Below, piece after piece: positions 22,966 to 35,155 of a stretch of 64,000 nt of DNA (position 1 is its first letter; every line of letters starts with the position of its first letter). The notes beneath the pieces are model-generated. The model ran no database searches. It saw nothing but the letters and a program-made list of their open reading frames with translations, and was not told where the DNA came from. The position numbers and the translations under genes were made by a program. Where the stretch lies: the NCBI GenBank assembly GCA_910574455.1, contig CAJSYZ010000005.1:806001-870000 (forward strand), given 5' to 3'. The stretch is from Trichaptum fuscoviolaceum (lineage: Eukaryota > Basidiomycota > Agaricomycetes > Hymenochaetales > Trichaptaceae).

Positions 22966-25900
22966 ATGTCTGTTGTCCCTCACGCTAACATGCCAGTGCT
23001 ACCTGAGCCTCCCAATCCAATCCAAATCAGGCTGCTACTGGGTCCAGATGATGCCAGACGAGCTGGTATGTAGTACATGTCTCAAAAACTAGTATTAGTA
23101 GTAATTTCAATTCTTTCACAAAAAGTCCAAACAGGACTAGTTTCTTCCGGCGAAAATGGAGCCCATCCGTGGCCCGAGCTTATAAAGACGCGGTCAGACA
23201 TGGTGAAATGGATTGAATTTCTCATTCAGTTGGTACAGCGAGATGACAGTGGCAAATCAGCAATCAAGTAAGTGTCATTCATGTTGCCAGCCTTCAAAGT
23301 ATGTGACCAGGACATTCTCTTGACAGCCTGCCAGTGAATGGGCCCGGCGTCTCCATGTCCGACTCGGAGTCTCTTGCAAGTGCAGGGCCCGGGTTGAGGT
23401 CACAATCGGAGTTTGAGGTCGGACTAGGAGTTGGCAGTGGCAATTTGACGTCTGCCACTGAGGCGGAACCAGACACATCCAATTTGGAATTGTGAGTAGT
23501 GTTGCCAGCCTGAGCTTAATTGCATCTTGATGACATTCCATTCTACTGTCAGCGAGGCCGCCAGTGCCGGTGCCACTGGCAGTGGGGTGGCAAAACCTGG
23601 GTCGGACGTGGACTCCAAGCCGTCAAACAGTGTCGAAGACTTGAAAACGAACCTGTGAGTGACATTGCCAGTCTGTGTAGATTGCTTCTTATCTCTTTCC
23701 TATACCCAACTAGCGACTTGTCAGTCACCATGCTCAATGGGATAGGGGGCGACTTGGACAAAGCGGGCAAGGAATGGACGGACATTGGAGGAAAGCTGGT
23801 CGAGACTGCCAAAGTTCTCAACCAGGTGATAACAAAACTCAAGCATGGAGCGGCAGCTCGGGCGGCGAATCCTGATGAAAAACAGAAAGTGGATGAACGG
23901 CTGGATCGGGCGATGCGGAATGTTGGATCTCAAGATCTTGAGAAAAAAAGGGAAGATCTGAAAGCCACGAAAAAAAAGGCGGCCAAATCGGAGAACACGG
24001 ATTACTCGGAGACAATAAAGACCTTGGAGGAGAAAGTCGATTCTCTCTCCAACGAGATACAACATATAAAGGACCAGGCAACCCTGAATTACCCGATGCT
24101 TGCGAGGGCTGCAGCTGAGGAGGGCATCCATGCGCTACACTCCGTCATGGCAGCTAATGTTAGCAAAAGGCTTGACAGTCAATTTGATATGATTCAAAGC
24201 ACCACCGACAAGGTGCATCAAATGAACGAAAAGCTGGCTCGTTTGGAGACATTGGATGCTGAACGGAAGGCGGACCAGACATTGGATGCTGAACGGAAGG
24301 CGGACCGCTCCAAAGACGACCTTTTGACGCGGACTATAGCATCGTTCGCTGTCATGATACGCGAGCTTCAAATCATTGCCGTAGCAGCTGAATCGGTAAG
24401 TCATCTTGAAAGCTATTGCAAAACAAATTAAACTCATGAGTTCTCACATAGAGCGAAGCGGCAGCTTGTAGTATTAAACTACGACACGTCTTCGAGGACG
24501 CCAGGAACATTCTTTATATGGCTTTTGCCATTGTTTTCCCAAACAAATTCAAGATCGAATCGGTTGCCCCTTTTGACATTACTGGTGATGGCGGTGTCAA
24601 GACAGCGGGGCTCATCAGAGGTGTAAACGAGCTTTACGCTGAGTTCACTGCCCAACCAACCATGCGCCGGGACGGAAAGGTTCCCATTGCAAGGCATCTG
24701 TTTGATGACCTGCTCACCGCTTTACCTGAAAGCCTCATATCCTCAGAGGAAGCACGCTACGAAGAGTGGTTAGCAGGGATTGAAGACAAGTTAGCAGACT
24801 TCCGCGAGGAGGATACGACATACAAGGACGCGGATAAGGCGAAAAGCAAAGCAATGGCGAGGGTGGAGACGACAAATGACCCAAAGTGTGGTGACAAAGA
24901 GAAGGGCCGGGCCTCCAAGACGCTGAAGGAAGCCGAAAAGAGGCTGGAGAGCTTGGTAGAGGACGCGAGAGCAAAGCTTAAATCCAAATACCCCTTCACA
25001 AACTCCTGGCAGCCGTCGCCTGACGCAAAACCCATCGAAAAGTTCCGTTTCTTTCTTGTGCGCTTCTATCTTATCTTCGAATTCCATCGAAGGTTGTATG
25101 TCATCCTCAATCGCAAGCTGAAGAAGTTGGATTCACAACAGCCAGCCACCACACTTGACGAGCAGGAGTCCACATGGGATGCCAGCATAGATGACTTTAC
25201 GTGCAAACCGTTCCCAAATCTTGATCCATCAGAAGAGGGTGTCCTCGATCTGAAGGACCTGCCTAAGTTCTATTTCGAGGAATTCTTTGCAAAGATGGCC
25301 GAAGAGGGCGACATCGAATACTATGGCTCTGAGGACATACCCCATGCGTCGGCCAAAGGTTTTCCTCCAAAAGCTCTCCCAGCTGATATACAGCGCAGTT
25401 TTGAGGAAGTCTCAGCTTCTTTCGACCAATTATCCTTGAACACACTAGCGGAAGTTGTCAAGCAGGCGAATCTCACGGAAGTCCCGGTGCCAGTGCGAAA
25501 GTGGCCGGAAAATGACGAAGACCGAAAAAAATTATCGAAGATCCTGCATCTGGAGAAGCGGCGAAATACGCACAGGGAGAAAGCTGTTATCCTTTCCAAC
25601 GCGATGCAGATGATTACGTCTTCTGAACATGTCGTTTTTGAGGTGATGAACGAGACTCCACTCAGGCAACATTTGAATAAACTTATCCACGACCGACATT
25701 ATTATGGTGACGACGAATCTCTCTTCAAATTCATAGAAAACGCACCATCCGTACTGCACCTGACAGCGGGGGAACCACTCTTTACCTATGAACAGCAGGA
25801 CGTGCTTAAAAGGATATGCAAGATAGTGGGGAACCATGGCCCTTATGGTCGGGCACCTCAGTCTTATTTGGCTCTGCGCATGGACTGGGCAAAGGAAGTG

Positions 25901-25981
25901 CGTGAGCAAACACGGAAGCCTCCTAGTTTCCAAGGAAGGATTTGTGAATCCTTCCAATCCTCATTACAAAGAGCCATTTGA
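22966..25981 (+). CDS. Unrecognised accessory family protein 2 (906 aa), element 1
   Basis: Six exons keep frame: 22966-23065, 23126-23267, 23327-23491, 23553-23654, 23714-24395, 24452-25981. Residues about 75-175 are low-complexity (Ser/Gly/Glu), encoded partly by the palindromic motifs. Residues about 200-390 form a coiled coil with a 10-residue tandem repeat (LDAERKADQT, 30-bp repeat at 24249-24308). The C-terminal 500 residues are helical and share FRFFLVRF-type and other segments with the genes at 19193-21017 and 54541-56988. No known domain is recognised. It lies on the transposase strand and has no counterpart at this position and orientation in element 2, suggesting a duplicate within element 1 or loss from element 2. 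Confidence 0.65.
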
Positions 25982-27040
25982 GTTTCGGATTACCGGCGAA
26001 GGCGTATCTCGACTCAAATCTTTGACGCCCTTGTCCTAGTATACTACTACCCGTAGTATATGGTCACGGTATAAACTTCGTCGAGTCTATCTGTCTTCCT
26101 GATAAACAATGATGTTTCGACTTTGTCTTTCCGATAATAGTAAACAATGATGTGTCGTCTTTTTCTTGAATAAAACGCCTATGTCTTGCTTGATTGTGTG
26201 ATGATATGACCTTCAACTTGAAGATATTTTGTAAATACTGATCACCACATCTCATACGATGCAGCGCATCCCCAGGCTGCCAGGAGTATCTACTAGCCTA
26301 CTAGTACTCGTACTAGTAGTACCCGAAGGCTTGTTTGTGTTGTGCTTCTACTTTAACATTCAAGTTTCGGGGACATACACCGTGTTAAAGTTCCTCTGGC
26401 TCAAGTTGCCTTCAACATCACTACTTCATCCCTTCAATGTTCCGGGGAGCAAGATGAAGAGGACATGGACGGCAAATTCTTCTGCCAGTGATGTCTGAGT
26501 CGGAGTCACTCAGGCTCACTGCCACTCAGGCTGCCAGTGCCAGTGGCACGCCGGTCACTGGCACGGTGACTTCAAGTTCAACTTGAAGTTGTGGCACTCA
26601 CTACTAAGGCTGGCAGGCTGGCACTCAGTTGTCGACTTCAACTTCAAGTTGTTGCTACCACAGGCATAGTACTTGGTGGACATTGAAGATGCTCAACACT
26701 GGCCGTAGTCACCATGCCATACAACCAGGCTCGTTAACAGAGAACTTCCTCAGGTTGTCTTACGTCCTGGTGTATTTTCTGTTTAACACTACGTTCTGCT
26801 CTCCAGGATTACATCTTGGCCCGCACCCTCCACTATTGATCGCATCCTACGCAATTATCGGAAAAAGGAACAGCCGCTGCCGTAGGATGTACAGTTGAGT
26901 TGACACGGGATCATCTTACACACTGGCACTGGCAGCCTAGGGCAGGAACCACCTTACAGACACACTTTAACCAATCATCCAAGATGAGTAAGCTCTATAA
27001 TATCGTTGATGGCCTCAAGTGACTTTTCAGTAGCGAACTG
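25982..27040. repeat. Spacer with palindromic motifs at the left edge of the shared module
   Basis: Motifs include CAACTTGAAGTTG at 26579-26591 and CACTGCCAGTG / GTCACTGGCACGGTGAC-like sequence at 26520-26570. A short open frame (26259-26498) has no supporting features. Confidence 0.5.
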
Positions 27041-27308
27041 ACGTAGTCATGGCCTCCTCCTCAACTACCACTGTATCCCAACGCCCAAGTCACCGCAGAT
27101 TCTCTTCTTCACTTTTCTACCAATTTTCAACATCGAATTCCTCCTGCACGTCCCGATTCTCTCCCAACACCATGCGGGACCTTGTACAACTCTGATAACC
27201 TCTTTCTTCCGCCGCGCATCTGCCGACTCGCGCTTTGCCTGTCTCGGCACGCTCAAATTGTTCTATCGGTTTCAACGCCTCGCGCAGCTCGCGTAAAACG
27301 TCTGCGCC

Positions 27309-27815
27309 TTACTTTGTTAGCTCCCTGTGGGTCGACGCGTTTCTACTCGTGCGCCGCTCTAGGCTCGTATGGAAACCAAGGGGGTAGGAGTTCGACCGCT
27401 TTTGCAGAGGAACGAAACCACTGCCGTCTACGCAATTTACTGCGCCCACAGCAGGCGCCCCAATTCTTGACCCAGGATTCTCTCGCAGATTTATGCCGAC
27501 GCGTATCCCCCCACCGACTAAAGCAATGGCGAGCACACATGCGCACGCGTCCACCTCCACAGTTGACAACACAAACTTCTTCAGCGATTTGTGATGGTAG
27601 AGTGGTTACATCCGTAACCATATATCATGAGTGAACCTTCTCCGAGGGACAGGGCTATGCCAGAGAGCTCATCGTCAGTGGTGGCTGATGACCAGCTCAG
27701 AGAGCAGGACATTAAAACTGGTTGCTGCACTTGCATCCGAGGTCCGCTCCTCTCAGGTTTTGAATTGCGAGACGCATCACCGACGTTTCGGATGTGCAAA
27801 GAGGCAAGTTACTGA
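27309..27815. other. Unrecognised coding remnants in shared module
   Basis: On the minus strand a frame reads LAIALVGGGIRVGINL and then FVPLQKRSNSYPLGF (27572-27309). Its copy in element 2 is broken into two frames. On the plus strand a short frame begins MSEPSPRDRAMPESSSS at 27627 and has a divergent copy at 52804. Neither is recognised; both look like decayed fragments. Confidence 0.3.
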
Positions 27816-27941
27816 ACCGGCCCTCACAGGCACGAGGAGAGGATGTATGCGTGCAGTAATCAGTGAGCGAAAGCTACTACTGTACTTCTCGAGTAAGTTG
27901 TTCTTTTAATTTTTGAATCATAATACTCACGGGCTTCTTCA

Positions 27942-28205
27942 GCTTTGGAGCATCGGCACGGGGAATGTCTATACGTTCTCCGAGAACATCTGCATAAGAT
28001 TTACGCCGAAAATTATATTGTCTTCTTTTCTTGGGGTGGGGGTAGGGGGATTGGACACATCCGTTCGCGTATGGAATCTGCAAATGGGTATGATTTTCTT
28101 CACATTCCTGTATCCCCGACTCATCAGTGACAACTTTCCAGTATGACTCCAACTTTCTTGTCACCGGAAGGAACGATGGCCGCGTCAGCTTCTTCTCGTT
28201 CCATC
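27942..28205 (+). pseudogene. WD40-repeat fragment, decayed
   Basis: WD40-like pieces occur in alternating frames: LWSIGTG at about 27942, LYVLREHLHKIYAE, GGLDTSVRVWNLQMG at about 28045-28090 and YDSNFLVTGRNDGRV at about 28140-28185. The order resembles repeats of F-box/WD40 (Cdc4-like) proteins, but at least one frameshift and no continuous frame show it is a remnant. The element 2 copy (about 52500-52240) is likewise broken. Confidence 0.55.
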
Positions 28206-28408
28206 GTTCCTCTTTTCCTCGACCATCTCAAGCTCAACAATAAGCGGCCACAGGACTCGCGCTGAGCAGTCAGTCGGGACGAGTCTCTATCCCTACCGTC
28301 TACTCTCACTTCAGGGATCCCTGCTCAATCGACATCTAATCCTAAGTTCGCCTGGCCTGAGCGGCGTAAAGAGCCCAAAAACATGGGAAGGATGCTGGAG
28401 AGGGAAGG

Positions 28409-28852
28409 TTGCGAAGTTGCGCGGTCGGATTCGTATATACGGGGCTATGTATCACCGGGCAGTTTGATGCATCCCAATATTCCGCTTGCATGCACAAAGG
28501 TCGACAAAGCGACTCACAACTCAATTTGCAAATGCCGCAAAGGGAAAAATATAACTGCATTTTCGACATCATCCAAGTTGTTGTCAACTTGTCGTGTTCC
28601 CATTCCTTGCCAAACACCTCTGCCCCGCCACCATTGCCGCCTAAACGGAGAACACTCGGTTTCAATGTGCAGTATGAGTCCATCATCGGCCGACAGCGCA
28701 ATTCCCTCAGCTCCGAGGACGAGAAACGCGCCTTCATGCAAATTACTCCTTCCGAAGCGGGTTGGGATGCATTCAAGTTGGCCCATTTCCCATTTTGGCA
28801 CGGTTCTAGTTCAAGTTTCGGGTTGTGTACAGGGATGACTGTTGTATGGTGA
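28409..28852 (+). other. Unrecognised conserved open frame in shared module
   Basis: A 147-codon frame includes TLGFNVQYESIIGRQRNSLS and FMQITPSEAGWDAFKLAHFP; the element 2 copy keeps these segments (51933-51526). It may be an exon of a decayed gene. No domain is recognised. Confidence 0.3.
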
Positions 28853-29203
28853 GTTACTCATGGCTTTCTTCGAAATCCTTCTAGAGCTGATGGAGCAGCT
28901 TCTTGTGCAGTGGGTTGTATCCTCCCGACTTCTTCGGAGTTAACATGACTCATTTTCTTGTTCGTTTGTGCTTAAAATGAAAAGAAGCCTTATAATCAAG
29001 TCATCCGGAAGAAATCATTTGTCATCTCCTACTATCAGTTCAACTTGCGGTTTATCCGAGTCATAGTACAAAGCACTAATAGCTCCCTCTCTCTTTCTAG
29101 AAGAATGGGAAATCAGAAAACTGACTTCAACTACTTTGTATAAGTGTGAAGTGGGAGCGGGTATTGTCCCCAAGATCATCATCAAGCCATTCCACCGTGA
29201 ATC

Positions 29204-30245
29204 ATGTTCTCAAATCTTCGTACTATCCTTCTCATCCTCCTCTCCCTTGATTACGCACGCCTGCACCTCCGCACCGTCCTCCGCTTTCAGCTCGTTCAAC
29301 GGTGGACAGCAAGGGCTCAAACGAAGGTACTTGTTTCATTCATATCAAGATCTGTACACTGACTTGTTGCTAGATACACAAGAAACTGCAAACGTTTCTT
29401 GATCTTCTCGGGGTACCACCAACACCTCTCTCCGAATTACATCAATATAGGCTCCATAATATAGTTCCGATACAGTGTCGCACGGGCTTGGATGTGGACA
29501 ATGCAGTGACTGCAATATATGCATCATTGCCACAGGTACCAGCTAGTAGATTTGTCTCGATCGACATCGAGTGGGCAAGTGGCGGAGAAGGGCCCAATCA
29601 TCGCGTGGACCTCATCCAACTCGCAGTTCAACACCACATTTATCTAGTCAGGACGCATACTCTTACTGACCTTCCCCCTACGTTGGCGCAACTCCTTGGG
29701 GATGGTACAGTCATGAAAATTTCCGCAGGAATCAACGGTATGAATAACTTATCTTTTCTCCTGCGAGGTGGCCTAACAGAAGAAATGGCAGGTGACGCAG
29801 TGCGTATAAAGCGCAAGTTTCGCACCTCTGTGCGCTCCTGTGTCGATCTGACAGATTGGGCACGCGTTGTCTACCCGGAAGTCTGGCCCAAAAACCCGAC
29901 CTGGTCCCAACTGCTCTTAAACCCTCGTCTCTGGTTCCAGCATCCGACTCCGACTGTCAAGCTCGAAAAAATAGTGGGAGAAGTATTGAGGCTGAACGTC
30001 AAGAAGAGTAGTGAGGTCACAATGAGTGACTGGGCAGCTGACGAGCTATCAGCGGCACAAAAAGAGTGTAAGTTATCATTCTGTTGTTCAAGATCAACCA
30101 TCTTCAAGTTCTCACTTGCATGATCTGCTGTACTGGAATACTAGATGCAGCTATTGACGTTCACAGCACGTTTGCTGTAGCTTTGGCCCTGAGCCAAAGC
30201 CACTCACCCTTACCGGATAAGTACATCAAGAACTTCGAGGCTTGA
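29204..30245 (+). CDS. DEDD-type 3'-5' exonuclease-like protein (305 aa), element 1
   Basis: Exons 29204-29326, 29374-30067 and 30145-30245 join in frame (918 nt). The last junction creates the YAAID motif, which supports the model. Motif I is FVSIDIEWASGG (Asp and Glu of the DxE pair), followed by VDLIQLAV. Motif III is YAAIDVHSTFAVAL (Y-x3-D). The overall plan resembles the WRN/RNase D exonuclease family. Motif II reads SAGINGMNNLSFLL, where family members usually have an Asp, so activity is uncertain. The N-terminus (MFSNLRTILLILLSL) is hydrophobic. Both element copies are open with the same exon lengths, suggesting selection or recent common origin. It may be a captured host gene kept as cargo. 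Confidence 0.8.
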
Positions 30246-30463
30246 TCTAGTAGGCTGAGGCCCACCAGTAGCAGGTTTGACCAAATGTGCTTGAGTTATC
30301 GAGTAAATTGTTGTGCGCATGCTCTTGTCTTTCAAAGTTGCCAGGAGATTCATGATTAAAATTTATTATTGAATTGCCTTTTTTTCCCGAATGATCACCG
30401 TAGTCTGAGGTATCAAAGTGGTTTGGAAGATGTCGCCAATGGTGTCTGTCTGCTGTTCGGATT

Positions 30464-31690
30464 GCTTGCCATGATGATGCTTCCAGTGGAGCTTTAAATC
30501 TAAAATTGGAACTTGAAGAGTTCAAGTTCAAGTTGCCACCGTGACTCGGACTGCACTTGCACTTGAACTTGAACTTGAACTTTTTACCACTGCGTCCCCT
30601 CAACGACACAGTGTACGTTCTCCAGTCTTGTTATGAGCACTTCTCCGCCATCCCCCACCCATTCCATAAGACCACTTATTGGCCTGAACAAGTTATGTTT
30701 TATCCTACCCTCAAGCTTGTATTGAACTCGCCTAGACTTCAACATTTCCGAATGAACCAAAAAACGATAGTGTACGTCTGAGAACGTGCTTCTTGCTTGA
30801 TCTTATCACTCACATTTGTCTTTAGTACCTGGAGAGGAGAAGGTGGGCGGCCTTGTTATAGTGAGAGGAGCTCCGACGTGCACGCTGAAGCGAGCATCTT
30901 CTACCTTTCGAACGACACCCGCTGAGGATAGGCCGATACATGTTGCATCACCAACTGTTGTGATCTTCATCAAAAATTAGTAACAATCCTTCGTCTTCAA
31001 CTAGAGTCGACACCGCCTTATAGGAAAGGAAGGGCAAGGGCCGTCCGCTGACGATTGAAGAGGTGGCAGAGGACGCTATTGATGAGGGGGCAGATGAACT
31101 ACACGACCGATCCCGCGCCAGCCTTGCGCATGTGTCCTTGGATGCCCCTCGCTTCACATATCAGTTTCCTGCGCCGAAACCGCCATTGCAACGTAGTAAA
31201 TCTCGCGTCCGTCAATTGCAGGCTGACGGCCCCGGCCCCGGCCTCGGAACACCACCTCATACCGTCTTGCGAGACACCTTCATACCTCTAGTTGAATGTG
31301 ATACACCTCCGATAGTGAAAAACGCGATGACGCGAGGCGAACATCTTTCCATGAAACAGCTGCCAGCATCTCCCGGCCAATCTCTAGCAAGTCGCCGGAA
31401 GGTAGCGTGAACCTAGGCGCTACATCTAGTTCACAAGCATCGGACTACGGTGGCGAACATCTATGAGGGCATGCGAGGGAAGAGAATAAGCGCAACCTTT
31501 GAAGCCTCTGGAACTATAAGTACGGACTTCTCTTCTTGCTATTATATTACTAGGCTTATACTGGTTTATTCATCAGCGAAACCACATGCGTCTATTTCGG
31601 ATACTTTGCTCTTCAAACATATCATATCAACACAGATCTAACCGAAGCTAAATGTGTTAGACAATTATTGATCTGGACAACTTCGCGGGG
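30464..31690. other. Module joint and unrecognised fragment
   Basis: 30505-30590 is a (TTCAAG)n / (CTTGAA)n and GTGACTCGGACT motif array separating the shared module from the next fragment. An open frame at 31045-31410 reads RPLTIEEVAEDAIDEGADEL and then AHVSLDAPRFTYQFPAP; it looks like real coding sequence of an unrecognised gene but has no clear start. The remainder shows nothing. Confidence 0.35.
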
Positions 31691-31739
31691 CGATGGAGCT
31701 CGAGACTGTGACTACTAGTACAGCAAATGGGCGGTCAAC

Positions 31740-33590
31740 CTATGCTGCGCTTTTGTCTTGGAGAGAATTGTCTCACTTTTCTTTGACGCAGGTGAACTTT
31801 CAAGTGCGTACCATTGTTGTCGCGACTACGACCGTCGCTCGTGGCGACTTGACGCAGGAGATCGTGGGCGTGTCTGTTCAGGGTGATATTCTGGACTTGG
31901 CCATCAATGGCATGGTTGACCAGTTGGCTCTCTTCACTGCGGGGGTGACCAAAGTCGCGCGGGAAGTCAGAACGAAAAAACTCGGTGTTCAAGCTGAAAT
32001 CGAGAATGTTCATGTCACAGCAAAAAATCACGTATGTTTATTTCACTAGCATTCCGCTGAATTGTGTAGTGTGGTTTTTACTGAACGCACTCCGAATAGA
32101 ATGGCTGTTGACACCATGGCCGGAAACTTGACGACCGAAGTGCGTGGTTTCGCGCAGATCAGTACTGCAGCTACTAGTATAAACGGCGACTTCACGTGTT
32201 TCATCACCGTCAAAGGCTCAGGCGAGATGGAATCCTTTGAGACTCATCAAATCAATTAAATTGTGCACTACTTGCGCGAGTCGATTTAGAAGAACGCCGC
32301 CGCTCGTGAAGCTGCCGAACTTGCCAGTCGCTCCAAGTTGGAGTTCTTGGCGAACACGTCTCATGAGATTCGACCCCTATGAACGGTATCATTGGCATGA
32401 AAGAGTTTACGCTGGATAGCAATTTGAATAAGAGTCAGCGCGAGAGTCTTCTGCTGGTGCATAGTTTGGCTCGGAGTCTGCTATTGATTAATGTCGATAT
32501 TTTGGATATCTCGAAGAGTAAGCTAATCCGCCGCCGATGCTTCCGAATTCAGTTGCTAATATTTCGATTAATTACTACGTTCGAAGCAGGCAGGATGACG
32601 ATAGAGCAAGTTTGGTATTCACTGAGACACACGGTTTTCGGTAACCTCAAGACTCTCGTTGTACGACCATCGCAAAACAACCTCGACCTCACATATGATT
32701 TTACCCAGACATTCCTGATCAGCTCATCGGTGACTCGCTGCATCTGCGCCAGGTCATTACGAACATTGTCGGCAACGCTATCAAGTTCACCTCGAGCAAG
32801 GTCGTGTGGAACGGACATGCTGCGCTGTCGTGCCGTCTGGTTGGCATCAAGGACTCGATGGTGAAGGTAGAGTTCTGTCTCACGGATACGGTATCGGTAT
32901 TACGAAAGGTACAGTGAACTTGATCTGTGGTACGTTCGTGCGAGGGGATGGATCAACCACTCGAGTGAGCTCTTCTCGAATAGTCATTTGTTCCGGCCTG
33001 TAGTGGTCTTACTTTCTTAAATCTAGGACTACGGTGGTGCTGTCCTTGGTCAATCAGTATCGAAGTGAGTTGTGTCGCTGATGAATAAGACGATGTGAGT
33101 TGAGAGCGAGCTGGGCAAGGGAAGTTCACGACCACCTCCTAAATCAGCCAGTTGTCCACCGAGAACGTACTTTCGATGATCCAGGCATTCGCGAAGCAGA
33201 AAATCCGGCTTGCCAATACGCTGGACGACCGAACAGGTGTAGTGATGCGTATCACAAAGCTTATTCTGAAGCCTTACGACGTGAGCGAAGTTGCAGATAA
33301 TGAGTGTTGCCTACATATCGATGGGATACTTGTTGATTCGCTGACGGCCGTAAGTCATCTTGTTAAAGTGCATTCGAGCTACAGTATAAAGCCTTACTCA
33401 AACACTTTTCGGATGATCCAGAAGGAACAAACCAGGAGTATGAACACTTGCGATATATACCGATCGTTCTGGCGTCAGACCAAAACTCCCTATTGAACAA
33501 ACAACTTCCAGACCGAGATCTACCCCCACTTCCCACCGGAGGCAATCTGCTTCTCAAGGATGTAGAAGCAGAGCTAGATTGATAGGTTGC
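31740..33590 (+). pseudogene. Group III hybrid histidine kinase fragment, decayed
   Basis: Pieces in order: HAMP repeats ([34 protein letters not shown]), the H-box region ([11 protein letters not shown], candidate His codon 32362-32364), [20 protein letters not shown], and an N-box-like segment (about 32742-32790, read in another frame). Distal kinase pieces follow to about 33580. One nucleotide is missing just after the H-box, and several further frameshifts and stops occur. Introns are retained, so it is a captured genomic fragment rather than a cDNA copy. The family (Nik1/Os-1-like) senses osmotic stress in fungi; this copy cannot encode a working kinase. Confidence 0.8.
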
Positions 33591-34200
33591 GGTGACGAGA
33601 ATTGACACGAGCGGCTACGGCGGACCATTCAAGGTGGAGGGTAATTCAAGAACATGGACCTTGAGGGAAAATGATCAGAACGTGCGCAATCGGACAAGAG
33701 AGAAATTGCTTTCGGAACAGATTGAAAATAGTATGTCCGAGTCCACCGAAAACCCGTAGTAAGAACTCTGGAATTTATGTTTGACAATTGTTTCAGGCGT
33801 CAGGAAGAATATGCCACTTGGGCGGAAGTCGGACAATTCTCGAAGCGCACAAGGCAAATGTGCTTGAGTCGCTCAGCCAACAACGAAAAGCATGAACATC
33901 CTTATCAGCGAAGGCGAGAGGAAAGCAGCGCGCAGCCTACAATACTGGCGTACTGAATTACTGGTGTACTGATTTGTACTTACTATGACATTTGAATTGT
34001 ACATGCTTGTACTTAGTCTTTACTTATGCTTGACTGACCTCCTGATGTACTGACGTACCGAGTGTGTCCTGAAAATTGGCTTATTTCAGTGTGTTCAGGC
34101 CATCAGTTGATTTCAGACAGGCATAGCAACATATCAGTAGATTTCAGACACGCATAGCAACCCTTCAGTCCATTTAAGGCAGCGTCAGGACGCGTCAGTC
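33591..34200. repeat. Right subterminal region, element 1
   Basis: No gene is seen. 33950-34180 has repeated ATCAGTTGATTTCAGACAGG / ATCAGTAGATTTCAGACACG-like units. It is clearly related to the complement of 46528-46720 at the left end of element 2. Confidence 0.65.
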
Positions 34201-34229
34201 GCCTTAAGCAAAAAGTAGTTTCCCTGATG
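34201..34229. repeat. Right terminal inverted repeat, element 1
   Basis: It ends AAGTAGTTTCCCTGATG. Its complement matches the left ends of element 1 (8890) and, more closely, element 2 (46499). Confidence 0.85.
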
Positions 34230-34231
34230 TG
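34230..34231. repeat. Target-site duplication TG, right of element 1
   Basis: Second TG copy, followed by TAGTCCTGTGTAG as in the empty site at 45827. Confidence 0.85.
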
Positions 34232-34866
34232 TAGTCCTGTGTAGTTGAGCTCAAATTCTCTTTTAATAATATTCTTTTCTCATTTACAAGGCAATATATA
34301 TATGTTTTGAAAGCGGGGGAGTGGCACATTCACGCACGGTGAAAGTGCAGTATGAACCAGAGACCCGAAGAGAGTGATTCTGCTCGGGTTGCTCATTCGG
34401 ATAGAATTCTGGGTTGAGGCGAACTGCGATAAGCAGAACATATATAAGGAGCCCAAATACACTGTGTTCCCCATGTCTATGGACTACCTACTCGCTGTCC
34501 CCGCATCGTCGAGCCTCCCCATCCGACTTGAAAGTTTGACGTGGTGTCTGCGGTAAGTCGATTCGCCTGTTAATTACTAGTTAGCGATTCTAACCCTACC
34601 TTTGTAGCGCCAGGTGATTGCGGACACCAAACCGCCGACTGTGCAGTTTGACGTGGTGACCGGCCTCGCGCAATGGTCGCCCATTTGCCGTCGAGCTTCG
34701 GTTTGACGTGGTAATGCACTTCGTAGATAGCAATACCTGTACATAGAGGGGGAGACTATTGTCAAATTTTTACTAAAGAGTAGACGGACGAAAAGGAGAA
34801 AGCCAAAATTCTGCCATTTTGTCGCGCCGTCCTAACCCTAATCCGAGAGGCAACCTGTGCCTGGAA
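34232..34866. repeat. Host segment continuing unit A (copy at 45827-46498)
   Basis: Gene-free. It includes three spaced GTTTGACGTGGT strings and a TATATAAGG at 34439-34447. Similarity with unit B ends exactly where element 2 begins. Confidence 0.75.
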
Positions 34867-34890
34867 TCCGTTCGTGTCCGTAAATCATTC
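34855..34890. repeat. 36-bp direct repeat, copy 1
   Basis: CTGTGCCTGGAATCC... is repeated at about 36294-36329, flanking the MYND pseudogene. Element 2's empty insertion site (AA, 34865-34866) lies inside this copy. Confidence 0.7.
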
Positions 34891-35155
34891 AAGTTGCCGA
34901 GTAGCAGATGCGACAGAACACAGTGACGTATCCCATACATCCTCGCTACTCTTTGAAAGCCTCCGCGTCGCCCACCACTCAGCTCGGCGCCTAACTTGCA
35001 ATCTCTTCACTTCTTGCTCAACGACTGTCTCAGAGTCAAGCGACATGGTAAGAGGTAACGTTTGACGCGTCCCAATTGAATGGGAAGACTCCGTTCGGAG
35101 TTCCAAACGCGTATAATTGAAGATCGCTCTTGAAGGCTGTGATGATTCGAGAAAA

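Larger units (their letters stand above)
27205..30463 (+). repeat. Shared module, element 1 copy (inverted copy at 49961-53235)
   Basis: About 3.26 kb matches the reverse complement of 49961-53235 with substitutions and small indels. Similarity ends abruptly near 27205/53235 and 30463/49961. It contains the exonuclease-like gene, a WD40 fragment and unrecognised coding remnants. It lies in both elements in the same order relative to the other genes, so it was probably part of their common ancestor. Confidence 0.8.
8890..34229 (+). mobile_element. Giant Plavaka-type DNA transposon, element 1 (25,340 bp, complete)
   Basis: The exact boundaries come from three lines of evidence: inverted termini (CATCAGGGAA... 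at 8890 and its complement ending at 34229), a 2-bp TG target duplication, and an uninterrupted empty site in the tandem copy at 45825-45826. Contents from left to right: coiled-coil gene (minus), transposase (plus, frameshifted), two genes of one unrecognised family (minus, then plus), a module with an exonuclease-like gene and a WD40 fragment, then a histidine kinase fragment. Plavaka elements are a CACTA-like superfamily known from basidiomycetes; this one is unusually large. With its own transposase broken it is probably mobile only if transposase is supplied by another copy such as element 2. Confidence 0.9.

Noticed and set aside
30505..30590. (CTTGAA)n array as a CRISPR-like or satellite array
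   Set aside because: No spacers and an irregular period; it belongs to the AACTTGAAGTT motif family of the elements.
8890..34229. LTR retrotransposon, Helitron or KDZ-type element
   Set aside because: No LTRs, reverse transcriptase or helicase; the transposase motifs are of Plavaka type, with inverted termini and a 2-bp duplication.
34825..34845. CCTAACCCTAA, telomere-like
   Set aside because: Only about two TTAGGG-type units, duplicated with the host segment (also near 46464); too short to be an interstitial telomere.
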